A program made the translations under genes and the position numbers. A DNA stretch of 64,000 nt from Isoetes taiwanensis. Its lineage: Eukaryota > Streptophyta > Lycopodiopsida > Isoetales > Isoetaceae. Numbering within the stretch: the first letter of the stretch is position 1; each line of letters opens with the position of its first letter. The DNA is taken from positions 10,678,134 to 10,742,133 of the forward strand of contig JAJEKV010000028.1 in the NCBI GenBank assembly GCA_021234155.1, given 5' to 3'. Positions 1-11,205 of the stretch are shown here, in pieces. The notes below the pieces were generated by a model, which saw nothing but the letters and a program-made list of their open reading frames with translations, did no database searches and had not been told where the DNA came from.

Positions 1-284
1 CCTAGATTTGGAGCAGCGTGCACAGACCACTAACTGAAGGTAATAATCAAATTAAAATAGTAAGATCCCAACATACCTAAAAACCTCGAATGGTGTGCTT
101 CAGCATGAAACAAATCAGATCGTCATGAGATCAATGGACGGCGAGATCCTTTAAGCTAAAAGCATAATCAAACTGCATGCGAGTGACCCATTTGCCAATG
201 CTTGAGATGCCAGGATTTAAGGACTTGTCCAGTATACTGTTGTCACCTACATACACCAATAAAACAAATATATCTTTAAGATCT

Positions 285-350
285 TCCATGATCTACCATG
301 ATCTACAGATGATCTATGGTACTACCATGATCTATGGACATGATCTGTAC
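285..350. repeat. short degenerate repeat of a GATCATGG/CCATGATC motif
   Basis: The words CCATGATCTA, GATCTATGG and TGATCTACAG recur several times in both orientations within about 65 bases. The stretch lies exactly where the PIG-A-like reading frame on the minus strand loses similarity, so it probably marks the breakpoint of that relic. Confidence 0.5.
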
Positions 351-1019
351 CTTTTCTATACACCAATCTGCTTATAACAACGATTACTATTTTATCTGAT
401 AGACGAGCGGCTGGATCAGGCTGGAACATGGCTGTGTCTACAGCATTAGGTATCACAAAAACTCTATCCGGAGATAGGCCTGATCTCAAGACCATATTTT
501 CCTTGCTTGTGTGTGACACACAGATTTCTTCTTGTACATCAGCAAGGGTAAACTGAAGCACCTTATTCATGTGAATGCTGCCAAGATCGGCAAAATCCTA
601 TAAAGAGTGATCTGTAAATACAGTCTTATATCCCATTGTCCTGGCATGCATAATTCCCTCATGACAAAGGGTAGAAAATGCCTAATGTCCATGCACAACA
701 GTAATGCGTTCCCGAAGAATGAGAGTGCCATAGAAGGGTAGAGTGCCATAGAATGCGGGCAATGTATTCTGCATTGTGAATGGAAGCCAGGGAATGTAAT
801 ATACTTCAAGTCCATTGGTCATGTAACGAACACCACTGCGTTTACCATATGCATGAGTAGCTACAACCACCTAAGAGAAAGTTAAAACAAAGGCAGTGGA
901 CTATAAAGTAGAAACCAAATTACTTATGCAACTTGTACGGAGCTGGAAAACAAGCAGTTACCTTGTGTCCACGCTGCAAGAGGCGCTGAGAGAGGTAGTA
1001 TACATTATCTTCAACTCCT
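322..1019 (-). pseudogene. PIGA: PIG-A-like GPI N-acetylglucosaminyltransferase fragment
   Basis: PIG-A is the catalytic GT4-type subunit that starts GPI-anchor synthesis at the ER. Two adjacent exons are visible on the minus strand. The first, about 1019-962, encodes GVEDNVYYLSQRLLQRGHK and ends at a GT donor at 961-960. The second begins at 870 after a CTTAG acceptor with VVVATHAYGKRSGVRYM and runs on through [22 protein letters not shown] and [10 protein letters not shown]. The order and spacing match the N-terminal half of PIG-A. The copy is broken: a TAG replaces the expected Gln after VVHGH near 681, a single-base loss near 597 shifts the frame after TDHSL, and similarity stops after RKG near 340. 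Retained intron boundaries argue for a genomic fragment rather than a retrocopy. The C-terminal half of the glycosyltransferase was not found in the window. Family assignment is confident; pseudogene status rests on the two lesions and the truncation. Confidence 0.82.
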
Positions 1020-1383
1020 CTAAAACTATTATTCTGTACGTGTGAATCCAAGCATTACCAAAATATTCACTATTTGTTTGATGACCTATTCGCCTTGAAC
1101 CTATCACAAATCTCGTTCATAGAATTGATCAAAACTATGTGGATGGACGTAGGAAAATGAAACTTCTTGATGATGCCTGTTCTTCTGTGACATTTTGATC
1201 ATCTAAGTTTTTGCATTTGTTTGCGTTGAATCATTTGATCTAATAGTTTAGTAATTTTACCTGGTGAAACATAAGCCTGCGGTCCCTTGAATTTTGTTAG
1301 CCAAATTTCGTGTCCAAGCCAGCAAATAATCTTCAAAAACACAACAGGGAGGGTAAGAAGAGATTTCTTCGCCATGGCCATGG

Positions 1384-1640
1384 TTGTTGAGCGATGGCCA
1401 TTTTAATGCTCCTCATCTACAACAAATGCATGTGTATAATACCAAGTGTTCAACTACCATGATTGCAGCATATGTTCAGCATGGACATACTCACGAAGCA
1501 TTCAAGATTCTCCAAATGTTTCACCAGTGGTCAAGCCAGATACGTTCATGTTTCTCTATAAGACCGGACTGATTGTAAGAGGAACTTGCATGTTGCATGT
1601 TCTTGTCATACCCCAGACTTGTACTTGTTTATAATATTTT
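1384..1640 (+). pseudogene. PPR-protein relic (one or two repeats)
   Basis: From about 1438 the frame reads NTKCSTTMIAAYVQHGHTHE followed by AFKILQMF, the typical helix A/helix B pattern of a plant pentatricopeptide repeat. The next expected piece, VKPDTFMFL, is found in another frame starting near 1530, so at least one frameshift separates them. PPR proteins bind organellar RNA. Only about 50 recognisable residues remain and no flanking repeats are seen, so this is a decayed fragment, probably of the P/PLS class common in land plants. Confidence 0.5.
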
Positions 1641-2839
1641 CAGTAGGACTCCATTTTTCCAAAGCCAATGCCTTTGTATAAACAAGTTTACTCCAGAAGC
1701 AATGCATGTATCATGCTTGTAATTTTAGCTGCCAGATTACTATGCCCAATACAGGGCACCTATGCCTACCAGATCCATACAAGCATTGGTCTTGAGAGTA
1801 TACAACGATTCTGGAGGAAATCATGCGCCTTCCTGCATATAGAAGGTACAGTTCTAATAGGTTGCATGTTGCTGCATAAAAGTTCTGTGCTGCACGTATC
1901 CAATATACATATGTAATTGCTTGGTATTGCTTTCGTGAATATGCAGGTTCTATAAAATGAAGGCAATATATCTATTGTAGACGATATGATTCTGGTGATA
2001 GTAAAAGGCAAATATGAAGCTAGGTAAGATGTTCCAAATAGACTCTACTACAGACAAAATTCCATGTCCATGAAAATGAAATCCCCAAGCTTCTGGCCAC
2101 TCCTTAAACATCAGAGATCACTTTCTTGAGGCTGGAAACTGATGAGGGAATAATCAAGTGCAAAATTTTAAGAATTCCACGGAGGGTCTGATGTGTTTTT
2201 TCTTATCATTATACAATTTAGTTGGAACATCCTTGGTCTAACATCCCTGTCTCGCCCTTGTAATGATGCAGCAGGGATGAATGGCGCATGGAATATTATT
2301 ATTATTATTATTATTAAAATTAACTTGCTCTCTTGGGGCCTTGAGATCCAAACAATATATCGAATTAAGTCAAGGCATAAACGCAACATCATCTTTGCAT
2401 TTCGGACTTCACGCATTATATTGCAAGTAAACTTCAGAAGCCTTGCTTGACCCCAATAGTACCTTTGTGATCTCCAATATTGGCTGTGATTGTCTTGTAA
2501 TCTTAAAAACTAAATGGGACTACTTTAGCGAGCCAATGGAAGAGGTAAGCAATGTTAATTACAAAATGCACAAGAAATTCAGCTGGAAGGTGGCATGTCT
2601 ATAAACAAGAAATTATAATGCTCTCTTGTCTTCTCTAGTCTATGTAGAGAAACCTTCGAAATGACTGGTTTTCTTCCAAAACTTAAGAGATTAAAATCAA
2701 CTAAAGGGCTCATTTCTCATTTGGCAAATTTTGCAATTTTCATTCACAGGACGGTTAATTTCTTCCTGAGCTTTCCCTTAAAGTCTAGTTTATGTTTAAT
2801 TAAGATATACCAAAACCTTCGCAAATTGACTAGACATAC
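1641..2839. other. non-coding stretch with an (ATT)n microsatellite
   Basis: I see no convincing gene here. The ATT microsatellite lies at 2295-2316. If the gene at 2840-3393 (minus) is real, its later exons may lie here; a 39-base open segment near 2463-2501 (minus) has splice-like borders but is too short to call. Confidence 0.4.
2295..2316. repeat. (ATT)n microsatellite
   Basis: About seven consecutive ATT units. Confidence 0.9.
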
Positions 2840-3393
2840 CTGTATCTCTTGCCATCTGCCAGAGGAGCCTTGTGCATTCCTTGCTGTATCAACAATCACT
2901 CTGGCAACAATTAACAATGTAACAATTACTGTCCAGCATGGAAAATGTATATAAATGAAATTCAAATACAAAGATTAGGCCATTATGCATGCGTTTACAA
3001 GAAGAGAAGAGACTTAATCAAACTCAATAGAAGTGACACTAGGCCAGTCAGGGCCGAAAATAAAAATCTGCAGGTTTGTTAAAGAACAGGAACAACTCAA
3101 ACCTTACTTGGTTCAATGACAACATAAGCTCAATTGCAGAGATGTAACAGAGAAATGAAGAGGACGATATCGTTTAAGAAAAAGAACCTCTCGATTTGGT
3201 CATAGAGTTGCAAGCTTTGCTGCTTGTTGGAAGCTCCCCCTGAATTCGCAAAAACCACAAACGCAGGCTTGGCAGCTTGAAGATGGGGCAATGTTAAATA
3301 TGACACCAAGGATGTCCTATTGGAGGAATGAGCTTGTATAATGGAGAATTGATGGAAGGAATGGAGCACTCCCAACGACGAAGCCGCTGCCAT
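2840..3393 (-). CDS. unrecognised, probably plastid-targeted protein, first two exons
   Basis: Exon 1 (3393-3188) starts at an ATG giving MAAASSLGVLHSFHQ, a Ser/Ala-rich, acid-poor leader like a chloroplast transit peptide. It continues to QSLQLYDQIE and ends with a split Arg codon before a GT donor at 3187-3186. Exon 2 (2900-2840) follows a TTGCCAG acceptor, completes the Arg codon in phase, and reads VIVDTARNAQGSSGRWQEIQ before a GTATGT donor. The phase match across the intron, with open frames on both sides, is the main support. The product begins with about 89 residues. I do not recognise the family, and I could not follow it into further exons. A truncated gene is possible. The targeting prediction is inference from composition only. 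Confidence 0.5.
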
Positions 3394-3719
3394 AGTCAAT
3401 ATAGTCAATATATATAGCAGGCACGTAAACAACAGATTTTCCCGGAACAATTTTTAGAAGGGTTTTGTTTGTGCATTCATAATTTCTTTTTTCCCAAAGG
3501 TTCAGCATGTAGCTTCTCGCTATGACAGAGTAGGGGATCGATGAAGAGCTATGGCAGAGCAGGGGATCGACGTCCTTTCCTATCCCCGTTCTCCAATTTT
3601 TTGGGCTTTTCTAATTTTCGTGACCGTGGATGAGAAGAAGCTTAGATCTAATGGTATATTTGCATGCCATCTCAGATTTGGCTGAGGTGGAAATAACACG
3701 TGGATAGCTTAGAATTTCA
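3394..3719. other. upstream region of the 2.84-3.39 kb gene; no gene seen
   Basis: This is the putative promoter side of the minus-strand gene. It contains a short direct repeat of a GCAGAG(C/T)AGGGGATCGA-like word at about 3524-3570. No coding evidence. Confidence 0.4.
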
Positions 3720-3764
3720 GGGAAGGCTGTAGGCCCGGTAGGGCTGGTGTGCTAATAAGAAATC

Positions 3765-4129
3765 TTCTAGAAATTTCAAGAATAAGAGATACAATGGCAA
3801 TAGTAATGGTTCCGAAAGGAAGCGAGAAGAGGGAAGTCAAAGTAAACAACGGAAGAAATCTAAAGAACCAAAAGGAGGTTTAGATGCGGAGGAAGTCATT
3901 ACATAAGGGATTGTCCATTTGGAGAAGGGGGGATCACAAGAGCTGAACCACCTAAGTCCCAAAAGGTTGCGCAAATGCATGCTATTGACGCTCCCAAACC
4001 CGTGGAGGATGTAGCTGAGACTTCAAAAGCTGCTGATGAGCAGAAGAAAAGTGTAAGTTTCCAGGATGAGGAGCGAGCAAGAACCATAGCCAAGGAGAGG
4101 AAATGGCTCCAAATTGGAACTATAAGATA
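3765..4129 (+). pseudogene. LTR-retrotransposon gag C-terminus with zinc knuckle
   Basis: The stretch codes for a Lys/Asn/Ser-rich segment (NFKNKRYNGNSNGSERKRE), then after a frameshift CGGSHYIRDCP, the second half of a CCHC zinc knuckle. After that comes a hydrophilic tail containing HAIDAPKPVEDVAET and KKSVSFQDEERARTIAKE, ending at a stop near 4129. Gag nucleocapsid knuckles bind the retrotransposon RNA. A stop lies just before the knuckle and the frame is broken at least once. No protease or polymerase follows; a polypurine tract and LTR-like sequence come about 350 bases later, so the element is either internally deleted or non-autonomous. Confidence 0.6.
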
Positions 4130-4229
4130 GAATTAGTAGAACTTACATTTCTTTAGGGTAAGATTTGATTTGTATGTTGATTTTTATGTGGAATACAAAT
4201 TAGACTATTATGGAAAGTGCACCCTGGTA

Positions 4230-4400
4230 GACTAGTAATTACGATTGCAACGTAATAGGCCTGAACATGGTACACTAGATGTGAATGCCTCTTGGTAGAT
4301 TAGTAATTGTGCTGCAGCGCAATAGGTTTGAACAAGAGTGCATGGTGTATATTTTTGAAGAGAGGTAATTGTGGTTGCAACACAATAGGCCTGACAAAAA
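4230..4400. repeat. three imperfect tandem copies, ~65-bp period
   Basis: The words TAATTRYGnTTGCAACG and CAATAGGCCTGA recur with starts near 4236, 4304 and 4366. It lies between the gag relic and the polypurine tract, so it is probably the element's 3' untranslated region. Confidence 0.6.
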
Positions 4401-4407
4401 TTACATC

Positions 4408-4475
4408 TGTATCGTGGAGATACAATAGTTTGGTATCGCGGAGGTACTGTATTGTGGAGATACAATTGTTTTTGC
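4408..4475. repeat. three ~20-bp repeats of a TATCGNGGAGATACA motif
   Basis: Consecutive variants TATCGTGGAGATACAATAG, TATCGCGGAGGTACTGTA and TTGTGGAGATACAATTG. Each unit is itself weakly palindromic (GTATC/GATAC). Confidence 0.6.
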
Positions 4476-4485
4476 AGATAAACTA

Positions 4486-5240
4486 TTAATTGGGGGGAGC
4501 ATTGGCAACTGGCACAAGATAAGGGAGCAGATCAGACAAGAAAGGGGCGTGATCAAAATAAAATAGTATGACCCACTAAAGGGCAGCATCGAAAATAGAA
4601 AGATCAGTTATTTTCTACCATAAAGGAAGGTTCGAGCCTGTCGCGAATGCTTTTTAGATGAATGGAAATAGGCCAGCACAGATATAAAACGGCATCTGCC
4701 AGTTACAGAGATAGAGGGAGAATCCGGCTGTTGAATCCGACTTCTATAGGCCAATTTCTATCTGCTCTATCTTCTCTGAGTGCTGCAAGCTGATCCGGCC
4801 TCTTCTTGCCTCACTGCTTGGCCGCTGAAGCTGATCCAGATCACCATTGCTGATACCTCTTGAAGCTTATGCAAGCTTGGATCTTCTGTAACCGATGGGT
4901 CATATGCCGGAAGGGAAATGGTTGTGATCGATCCCTTCTAACTCTAAGTTCTTTGATAATTGCCTTAAGCTGTGGATCTGGTTGGCCGGATAACGGTTGC
5001 TTCATATCCTGTTGTGGAAACAGTGTAATCTTACTTAAGTATTGAGCTGTTATCAGATCTATAAGATTATTCCTAAGTTTGATCCTTGCTATTGTGACCT
5101 AAGGGAATTTAGGATTGTTTATTATACCAGTCCTCCAGTCTTGTGTTGGATTGGAGATCATAAATCCATACTTGGTCGAGTCTTGCGTAGTAAATATCTC
5201 TTTCGTTGTATCACATGGACAATAGATCGGCCGATTCTCT
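4486..5240 (+). mobile_element. polypurine tract plus LTR-like sequence of a decayed LTR element
   Basis: TTAATTGGGGGGAGCA at 4486-4501 is a classic plant Ty3-type polypurine tract. LTR sequence would start at about 4503 (TGGCAACTGG). A TATAAAA box at 4683 is followed by a GC-richer leader, as in an LTR promoter. I could not find the matching 5' LTR or fix the right end; the limit given is approximate. Confidence 0.45.
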
Positions 5241-5280
5241 TAAATTGATTATGGATCAAGCGTTCTGGAGGATTGAAAAA

Positions 5281-5606
5281 CATGGGGGGGCCTGGAAAAA
5301 ACCTTAGAATTGAGATAGACAGATGGTCCCGTGAAGAGCGAGAAAACAGGGTTTGCCAATGCTGCCAGCTGGAAGTTTTTTACGATGAATGCCACACTTT
5401 TCATAACTGCCCAACATTTACACCTATTCAGGCACAATATGACAGGCCGGTTAGAGAACTTCATTGTTGATGCGCATGTTCGTTTGGACATAGACCAGCG
5501 GAGGCAATTACGTGCGCAAATAAATAGGCTAACTGCCCTTTGCAGGTTGTTTGATAGACAAATCAACCAAGATGTGTATCGCATCTTAAATCGCTATCCA
5601 TATTGA
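5281..5606 (+). pseudogene. retroelement-type C-terminal zinc-motif domain, frameshifted
   Basis: One frame reads DRWSREERENRVCQCCQLE then YDECHTFHNCP, a CxxC...H....C arrangement like the cysteine-rich C-terminus of many LINE polymerases. After a frameshift near 5450 the neighbouring frame continues with LDIDQRRQLRAQINRLTALC and FDRQINQDVYRILNRYPY, ending in a stop. Codon-like conservation across the shift suggests a once-intact gene end. Assignment to a non-LTR element is by motif pattern only; a domesticated or other fern gene family is possible. Confidence 0.4.
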
Positions 5607-5849
5607 GTGCTTGTAAATTGACATACCACTTTTACTTATTTCCAATGACTAAATAATTTATAAATAATATATTTTTAAAGCATATATAATAAAATTACAT
5701 TATGGTATAACATTATAGTTTCTTACTTATGCTTTATGTTAATATTAGTTTTCATTTGTTATAATGGTACATATTGCTACATGTTTTACATCCTACATAT
5801 AATTAATTACACAACATAACATCAACTCATTTAAGTGTAATGTTATGTT
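5607..5849. other. AT-rich sequence, no gene seen
   Basis: Long A/T-rich stretch with no open frame of note. Confidence 0.5.
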
Positions 5850-6010
5850 GTTTGTTTTTGGCCCCGAAGGGGCAACATGTTTTTTAGGTATTACACAAAC
5901 CATTACATTACACACTTTGAAATTAAATTCCCCCTTAAACCCCATTTGGTTTAGGTGCATATTCATACGGGGGGTGACGTAGGGCAGCGAGAGCTACTGA
6001 CGTTAGAGAT
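5850..6010 (-). repeat. dispersed repeat family 1 (GCAGCGAGAGC end), copy 1
   Basis: Contains GGCCCCGAAGGGGCAACATG, ACACAAACCATTACA, TTAAACCCCATTTGGTTTAG, GGTGCATATTCA and GGGGGGTGACGTAGGGCAG in the same order as copies at 40588-40740, 57135-57480 and 59160-59610. Orientation is set by taking the copy at 57.1 kb as plus. The nature of the element is unknown. Confidence 0.75.
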
Positions 6011-6859
6011 GCTACTGATCGTAGCAACAACGATGACATAGTTTAAACAAAATCCACAAAACATTAGGAATTTTACTTACTAAATTACACTAATAAATGG
6101 CAAACAAATTATACTTTGAAATCAATTCCACATCACTTAACCAAATACTATGTCATAACAAATGTCACCAGCACCACAATTTTCATTTGTAGAAACGATA
6201 AATGTTATTAACAAATTCCAATACAAATACAGTAAACATGTCAAAACGTACAAACAACATACCAACCTCACAACGAAAAACATCAAAATCTTCAACAATC
6301 ATTACAAACAAAGACATATTCATCATCTCTAGACAAGCGCTAACATCAAACATTCACAACAAATCTACAACCAAGAAGTCCAACGAAGGTGATGTATGCC
6401 ATACAAAACAACAGTCATAGAGCAGAGTTAAATGACTGGGCCCATCAATCACACCTATTTTGGATGCACATTATACTCTCGCAAGGCATTGGGACGTGCT
6501 TTCTTTCATTTGCCCATTTCTGATAGAATTACTTTTACAAGAAATTTATCGTGGCGGCCAAAGCCACTGCGAACATTTCTGTAGTTCGCAACTTGTGAGA
6601 TTGGGCCCACTACTAACGTCCAACCTATTAGTGCAATGCCTGCTTAGTAACGAGTTCATGTCTATTCCCAACAGTGCAAAACACATTAGGTGCTCATAAA
6701 CATAACCTTCATCTCCCCGGAAAGTAGAGTATAGGGGATTACCTATTCAGAATATACAGGAGTTGAACCTGCATTCTTTCCCTGTGTTTTTTTTGCTTGT
6801 AGGATAAATGGGTGCTATAATTGACAACCGTGGGATTCCCACTATTGGATCATCCTTAT
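6011..6859. other. AT-rich sequence, no gene supported
   Basis: The open frame at 6202-6420 is Asn/Thr/Lys-rich low-complexity sequence from an A/C-rich strand and does not look like a gene. Nothing else recognised. Confidence 0.4.
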
Positions 6860-7240
6860 CCGATGATAATCAAATGGGTTTTGGACCTGGGTGGGGGTTG
6901 CTCATAACCAATGGCTTGACCACTGAATTATCATCTCGATGGATGCTTTCCCCATTTTTTTTTTTTTCTTTCTTTCCACCCAATGCTTGTCAGTGGGTTT
7001 TGGGCCTGGCTGGAGGCCTCCCATAACCAATAGCTTGATCACTAGACCCACATCGTGATGGATGTTTTCATTCTTTTTTCTTCAATGTCAATTAGTGGTT
7101 TTTGGACCTGGCTGGGGCCGTCCGTGACCAATGGCTTGACCATTAAATTGTCTTCGCGATATTTTTTTCTCTTTCTTTCCACCCAATGGTTGTCAGTGGG
7201 TTTTGGGCCTGGCTTGGGGCCTCCCATAATCAATGCTTGC
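6860..7240. repeat. tandem repeat, about four units of 100-120 bp
   Basis: The words GGGTTTTGGGCCTGGCTGG, CTCCCATAACCAATGGCTTG and CTTTCTTTCCACCCAATG recur; the GGTTTTTGG word starts near 6877, 6996, 7098 and 7199. Alternate units resemble each other most, suggesting a higher-order duplication of a two-unit block. Confidence 0.8.
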
Positions 7241-8146
7241 TTCTGGCTTAGCCGACGCCTTTAGATATTCAAAACTCAAAGGCTCTCTCTATTTTCCATT
7301 TCTCAAAATATTGCACCTTTGGTCCGTTTTGCACCATTGGAGTGGGGATTTCTAATCAAAAATTTAATGGCCTTTGATCTGGCATAAAACAAGGAATATC
7401 TGCCAGATCAACGATCAAAATTGGAAGTTAAAAAACCATTCATTAAATTGGAATAAGTTATCGTAGCCAAAGTTTTAGCACCATCTGCTTTATTATGACT
7501 CTTGGCAAGCCATATTTGCACACCGAATCTTCACTTTCATGCAATAGTCGGGACATTAGGAAATGTATCATGTGCTCATGTTGGCATGACTATTTGTCAT
7601 GTTCAACGAGTTTGTCAAGGCCTGTAATCCTGGTTTCTAGAATTTCACAGAGTTCATTTGAAGTAGCACACTCATACAAAGAACTGCCCAAAACAAGCTA
7701 AGATAAAACTCATAAACCAATGAACCTTTATAGCATTAACGTAGTTGATTACATCATAACAATAGATTACTGCCGACAGGATAATTGATATTTTCACGAA
7801 CATGGACCATTTTATTCTATGTGGTGATCTACAACCACGCTACGTTTCATCTTCAGATTGGCTTCTTCGATTATTAATCAGTGCAAATCTAATTGTACGT
7901 CGAAGTGTCTTACTGCCAAATGCTCACAAACACCATCACCATGAGCTCACTGTTCGCTGATCCCATGTTCTCCACAAATTAATATTGATTTAGGCAGTTG
8001 CTTTGACATGGCAGCCTGATACAACCAGGAACTGTAACTGGAGACCACAGCATGATATATGGTTGAGCACAATGAGAATTAGAATTTACAAAGCTTGGGA
8101 CAACAGCATTGACAAAATGCCAAAGGCTACATTTTGTCGGAATCTC
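7241..8146. other. no gene seen; downstream flank of TGD2
   Basis: The 3' flank of the minus-strand TGD2 gene. No further open frame with recognisable content. Confidence 0.4.
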
Positions 8147-10886
8147 TTAATCTGCTACAAGGCGGCTTAGTGATTGTATCAACTGCTTCAAATTGTATCG
8201 TGTCCCTGCATCTCCAGTAAGGGTACTAACATCTTCACTTATGCTCTGCTTAGACAAAACAGTTGGTTTTTATAAGAAGAGACTCCAAATAAAACATGCT
8301 GAGAGTTTGAAACAAGAACTTATCTTTTTACCATGTTGCATTCCTATGGACATATAGGCACAGGCTTCTACCATGAGATCTATTTATTACACATTAATAA
8401 TATATGAACTTGGAGATAATGTTTCTGCAGATATGTTTTCTCCTCTTGCTTTATTTAATACTAGCATAATTAAATTACAGTGTTATCAGCTCCTATTACT
8501 CTGTTGACCTGCAGTCCTAAAATGGTAAGAGCCCCCAATGGCTTTATGAAGGATGTGTCACTTTGAAGGCAGTGGGAGCTAAAGCTTAGAGACTGGTGCA
8601 AATATGCAAAAGGTTTATTGTCTCAATAGGATGCAGCATGTAAAGGCCTTTGTCCTCCCAGTCATTAAAGCTGGATGGGAACCTTTAAGATAGCCAAGAT
8701 AGACAGGCACTGCTACTGAATACATGACTTCCACTCCAAAGAGCTAGCTAGACTGTAAACCTGGCAAGGTATAAAATAGAATATTTCTCCTACCACATAT
8801 GACAAGGATACTGTAAAGAAGTCTGTAAAGAGCTGCAGAAACTCGTGCAACACAGACCAGCGGGTCAAAGAGAAACTAATTTCCATCTTGAGATGGTAAG
8901 GAATATCTTTTCCCAAGATGATCTTACCTAAGGAATATCCTATTCCTTAGGTAAGATGAAACAAGAATTACATAATCTTACCTAAGGAATATCTTTTTCC
9001 AAGCTCGCCTTCATTTTAGTTACATAATCTTATCACCTAAGCTTGGATCTGCCAATTTGAGTCTTCATGAAGTATTTAAAGGCATGCTAACAATTGCAGG
9101 AGGCCTAAGAGAGATGCAAAGAAGAAATCGAACCTCAAGGTGCTTTAACGTTTTTGTTAACGTAGCCACTGACTGCCGGAGCAACTCTGTGTTTTCTGCA
9201 GTCAATATTGAGCTGTTGATTCGCCTGGAAAAGAAAGTGTAAAATGCATAAGTGATTTTCTATTCCTTTGCATGTCTTATGTGACAAGACCATATTAGAT
9301 TTAACAAAGAGGAGGACAATATAAGAGACAGCAGGTGAAACAGTTTATGTTACACTTGTGATCTTGATACTGCCATTAAATGAACCTAGAGGTCATGCAA
9401 AATAACTAAGGTTACCTAGCACAACCCTCAAGGGCTCTTTCCATAAGTACTGCTGCTAATGCAAACTACCTACATTTAACTCATAATTATCCCTTGAGAT
9501 ATGAGATTATATTAAAGATACAAAATTAATCACAATTACACCCAAGCTAAAACCACAAGGTATTTTATCTTGTCAACACTCACACCACATACCTCAAGTC
9601 TTGCCCTGCTTCTGTCGAAAGTCTTGCTAATTTCTCAAGTTCTGCCAGGAGGCCACCTTCTCTTAGTTCATTTATCAATGGTTGGATATCTGTTGCCATG
9701 GACTCCATCTATACAATATCAGAAACTGAAAATATTACAAAAGATTATCAAATGATATTCACATACACGTTTAACACTTACGTCACTCAAAATCAATCTT
9801 ACCTTGGTGAGAAGAGGTTTGGCATCCTCTATAGCAAGACTGACACGGTCAGCAATATCATATAATCTTCCAACTCCCTCATTGTCTATCTGTTTGGCAA
9901 GTTTTGTACAAACACTTACTAGCTCATCTAAGCTTACACCTTGTTCTCCCTTTATCCTCTGCCTGTCGCAAACAATAAGACCTTCACTGGTGCATCCTGG
10001 ATCAAGTGGTCCAACTGTAGGCTTGGGGAGTGGATGTCGAGGTGTAATATCGATAAGCGTCTCGCTTACAAGACCTGATTGATTAACTTCCACCAGTGCA
10101 TTGCGAGGGATGACCAAATTTGTATCTACTATCTGCAAACATTACTTTGATATCAGTGTCCCTCATTTATATAAACCTCCACTACACATAATCCGTGCCA
10201 TGCTGAGGAGGAAGATATTGTACCTGAACAGTGACATCTAGCCTCTCCAAGCTCGGCCGCACGCTAACCACACTTCCAATGTCAACACCCCTAATTCTGA
10301 CAGGAGTGCCCACATTGATACCCCATGCTTTCTCAAATTCAAATGTTGCCTTGTATTTCCGACTGCGCGAACGAAACTGAATCCCTTTGACCCACATTAG
10401 AGTCAAGCCCATAAGCACAATACCTGTAAGCACAAATAATCCTACACCAGCTTCCCACAGACTACGTTTACCAAAACCAAAGTTGCCCAGTTGAAGAAGA
10501 ACTTGATTCCATATAGACCTTGGGACTTCCAATACAAAGGAAAACCGGCTATCCTTTTTCCTGGACATGCTAATTTCTGTGCTAACTTCGGATCTGTCAT
10601 TGCAAGCTCTTGTTCTTAAACAAAGCTGCAATCTGCCCTTTTTCAACTGCAAATCGGCATTTTTCAAAGTAAACAAACCCAAATCATGGGTCCATAACAA
10701 GCTTCGTGTTAAATGTACTCCTGTAATAGGCTTGAGCTCATTGTGCAGATTACGTTTTAAGATGCAGAAGTGGAGACTGGAAACTGATAATGAAGAAGAT
10801 TTCACATAAATTCCACCTACCAAGTTGGAGTAAAAAAGGAGGGAGCACTTCGAGGCAGAAAAAGGGGTTTGAAGACTGATCACCAT
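8147..10886 (-). CDS. TGD2: TGD2-like chloroplast lipid-transfer protein (MCE/MlaD domain), five exons
   Basis: TGD2 is the substrate-binding MCE-domain subunit of the TGD1-TGD2-TGD3 ABC importer, which moves ER-derived lipid precursors across the chloroplast inner envelope. Exons on the minus strand: 10886-10224, 10132-9803, 9708-9593, 9224-9134 and 8245-8147, all with GT-AG borders and matching phases (663+330+116+91+99 bases, 432 residues). Residues 1-~110 are a basic plastid leader. A membrane segment lies at ~143-167 (LFVLTGIVLMGLTLMW). The MCE domain starts near 178 and holds WGINVGTPVRIRGVDIGSV. Downstream are VEVNQSGLVSETLIDITPRH, DIQPLINELREGGLLAELEK, ENTELLRQSVATLTKTL and the terminal NLKQLIQSLSRL, all in the order seen in plant TGD2. 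The ATG has a favourable GCCATGG context. Arabidopsis TGD2 is ~381 residues; the excess is mostly leader. No lesions seen. Confidence 0.93.
8921..8993. repeat. perfect 17-bp inverted repeat with 3-base loop, in a TGD2 intron
   Basis: ATCTTACCTAAGGAATA (8921-8937), loop TCC, then its exact reverse complement (8941-8957). A third direct copy of the arm starts at 8975. It sits in the last intron of TGD2, so the pre-mRNA could form a hairpin. Confidence 0.9.
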
Positions 10887-11202
10887 GGCCGAGCTCCTCT
10901 TTCTCTGTTACATTTGCGCTATGACATCTGTGTTGTGACAAATCATATAAAAAAAACCACGACAACAGCATGCATTAGATTAGACATTAAACGGATATTG
11001 GAATGAGCAGCTGACGTAAGCAACCCTATCCCTGATGTGGCTCGCTGACCTGGCGTGATGACGCAGCACTTACAAATGCAGCACAGATTTTATCACAACT
11101 ACTGACCAATGAGTGTACTACAGAAATACTATTTCCATGCAACCAAAAAATTGGATACTATCTTCCTTATTGAACTTCAACCAAACACTTCAATATCCCA
11201 GT
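10887..11202. promoter_or_regulatory. upstream region of TGD2
   Basis: A 5' leader/promoter region by position. No other gene seen. I cannot place a transcription start from sequence alone. Confidence 0.35.
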
Positions 11203-11205
11203 TTA

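Noticed and set aside
1199-1381. 60-codon minus-strand frame beginning MAMAKKSLLTLP
   Set aside because: Could pass for a signal-peptide start, but there is no continuation or homology and it sits between two pseudogenes; too weak to list.
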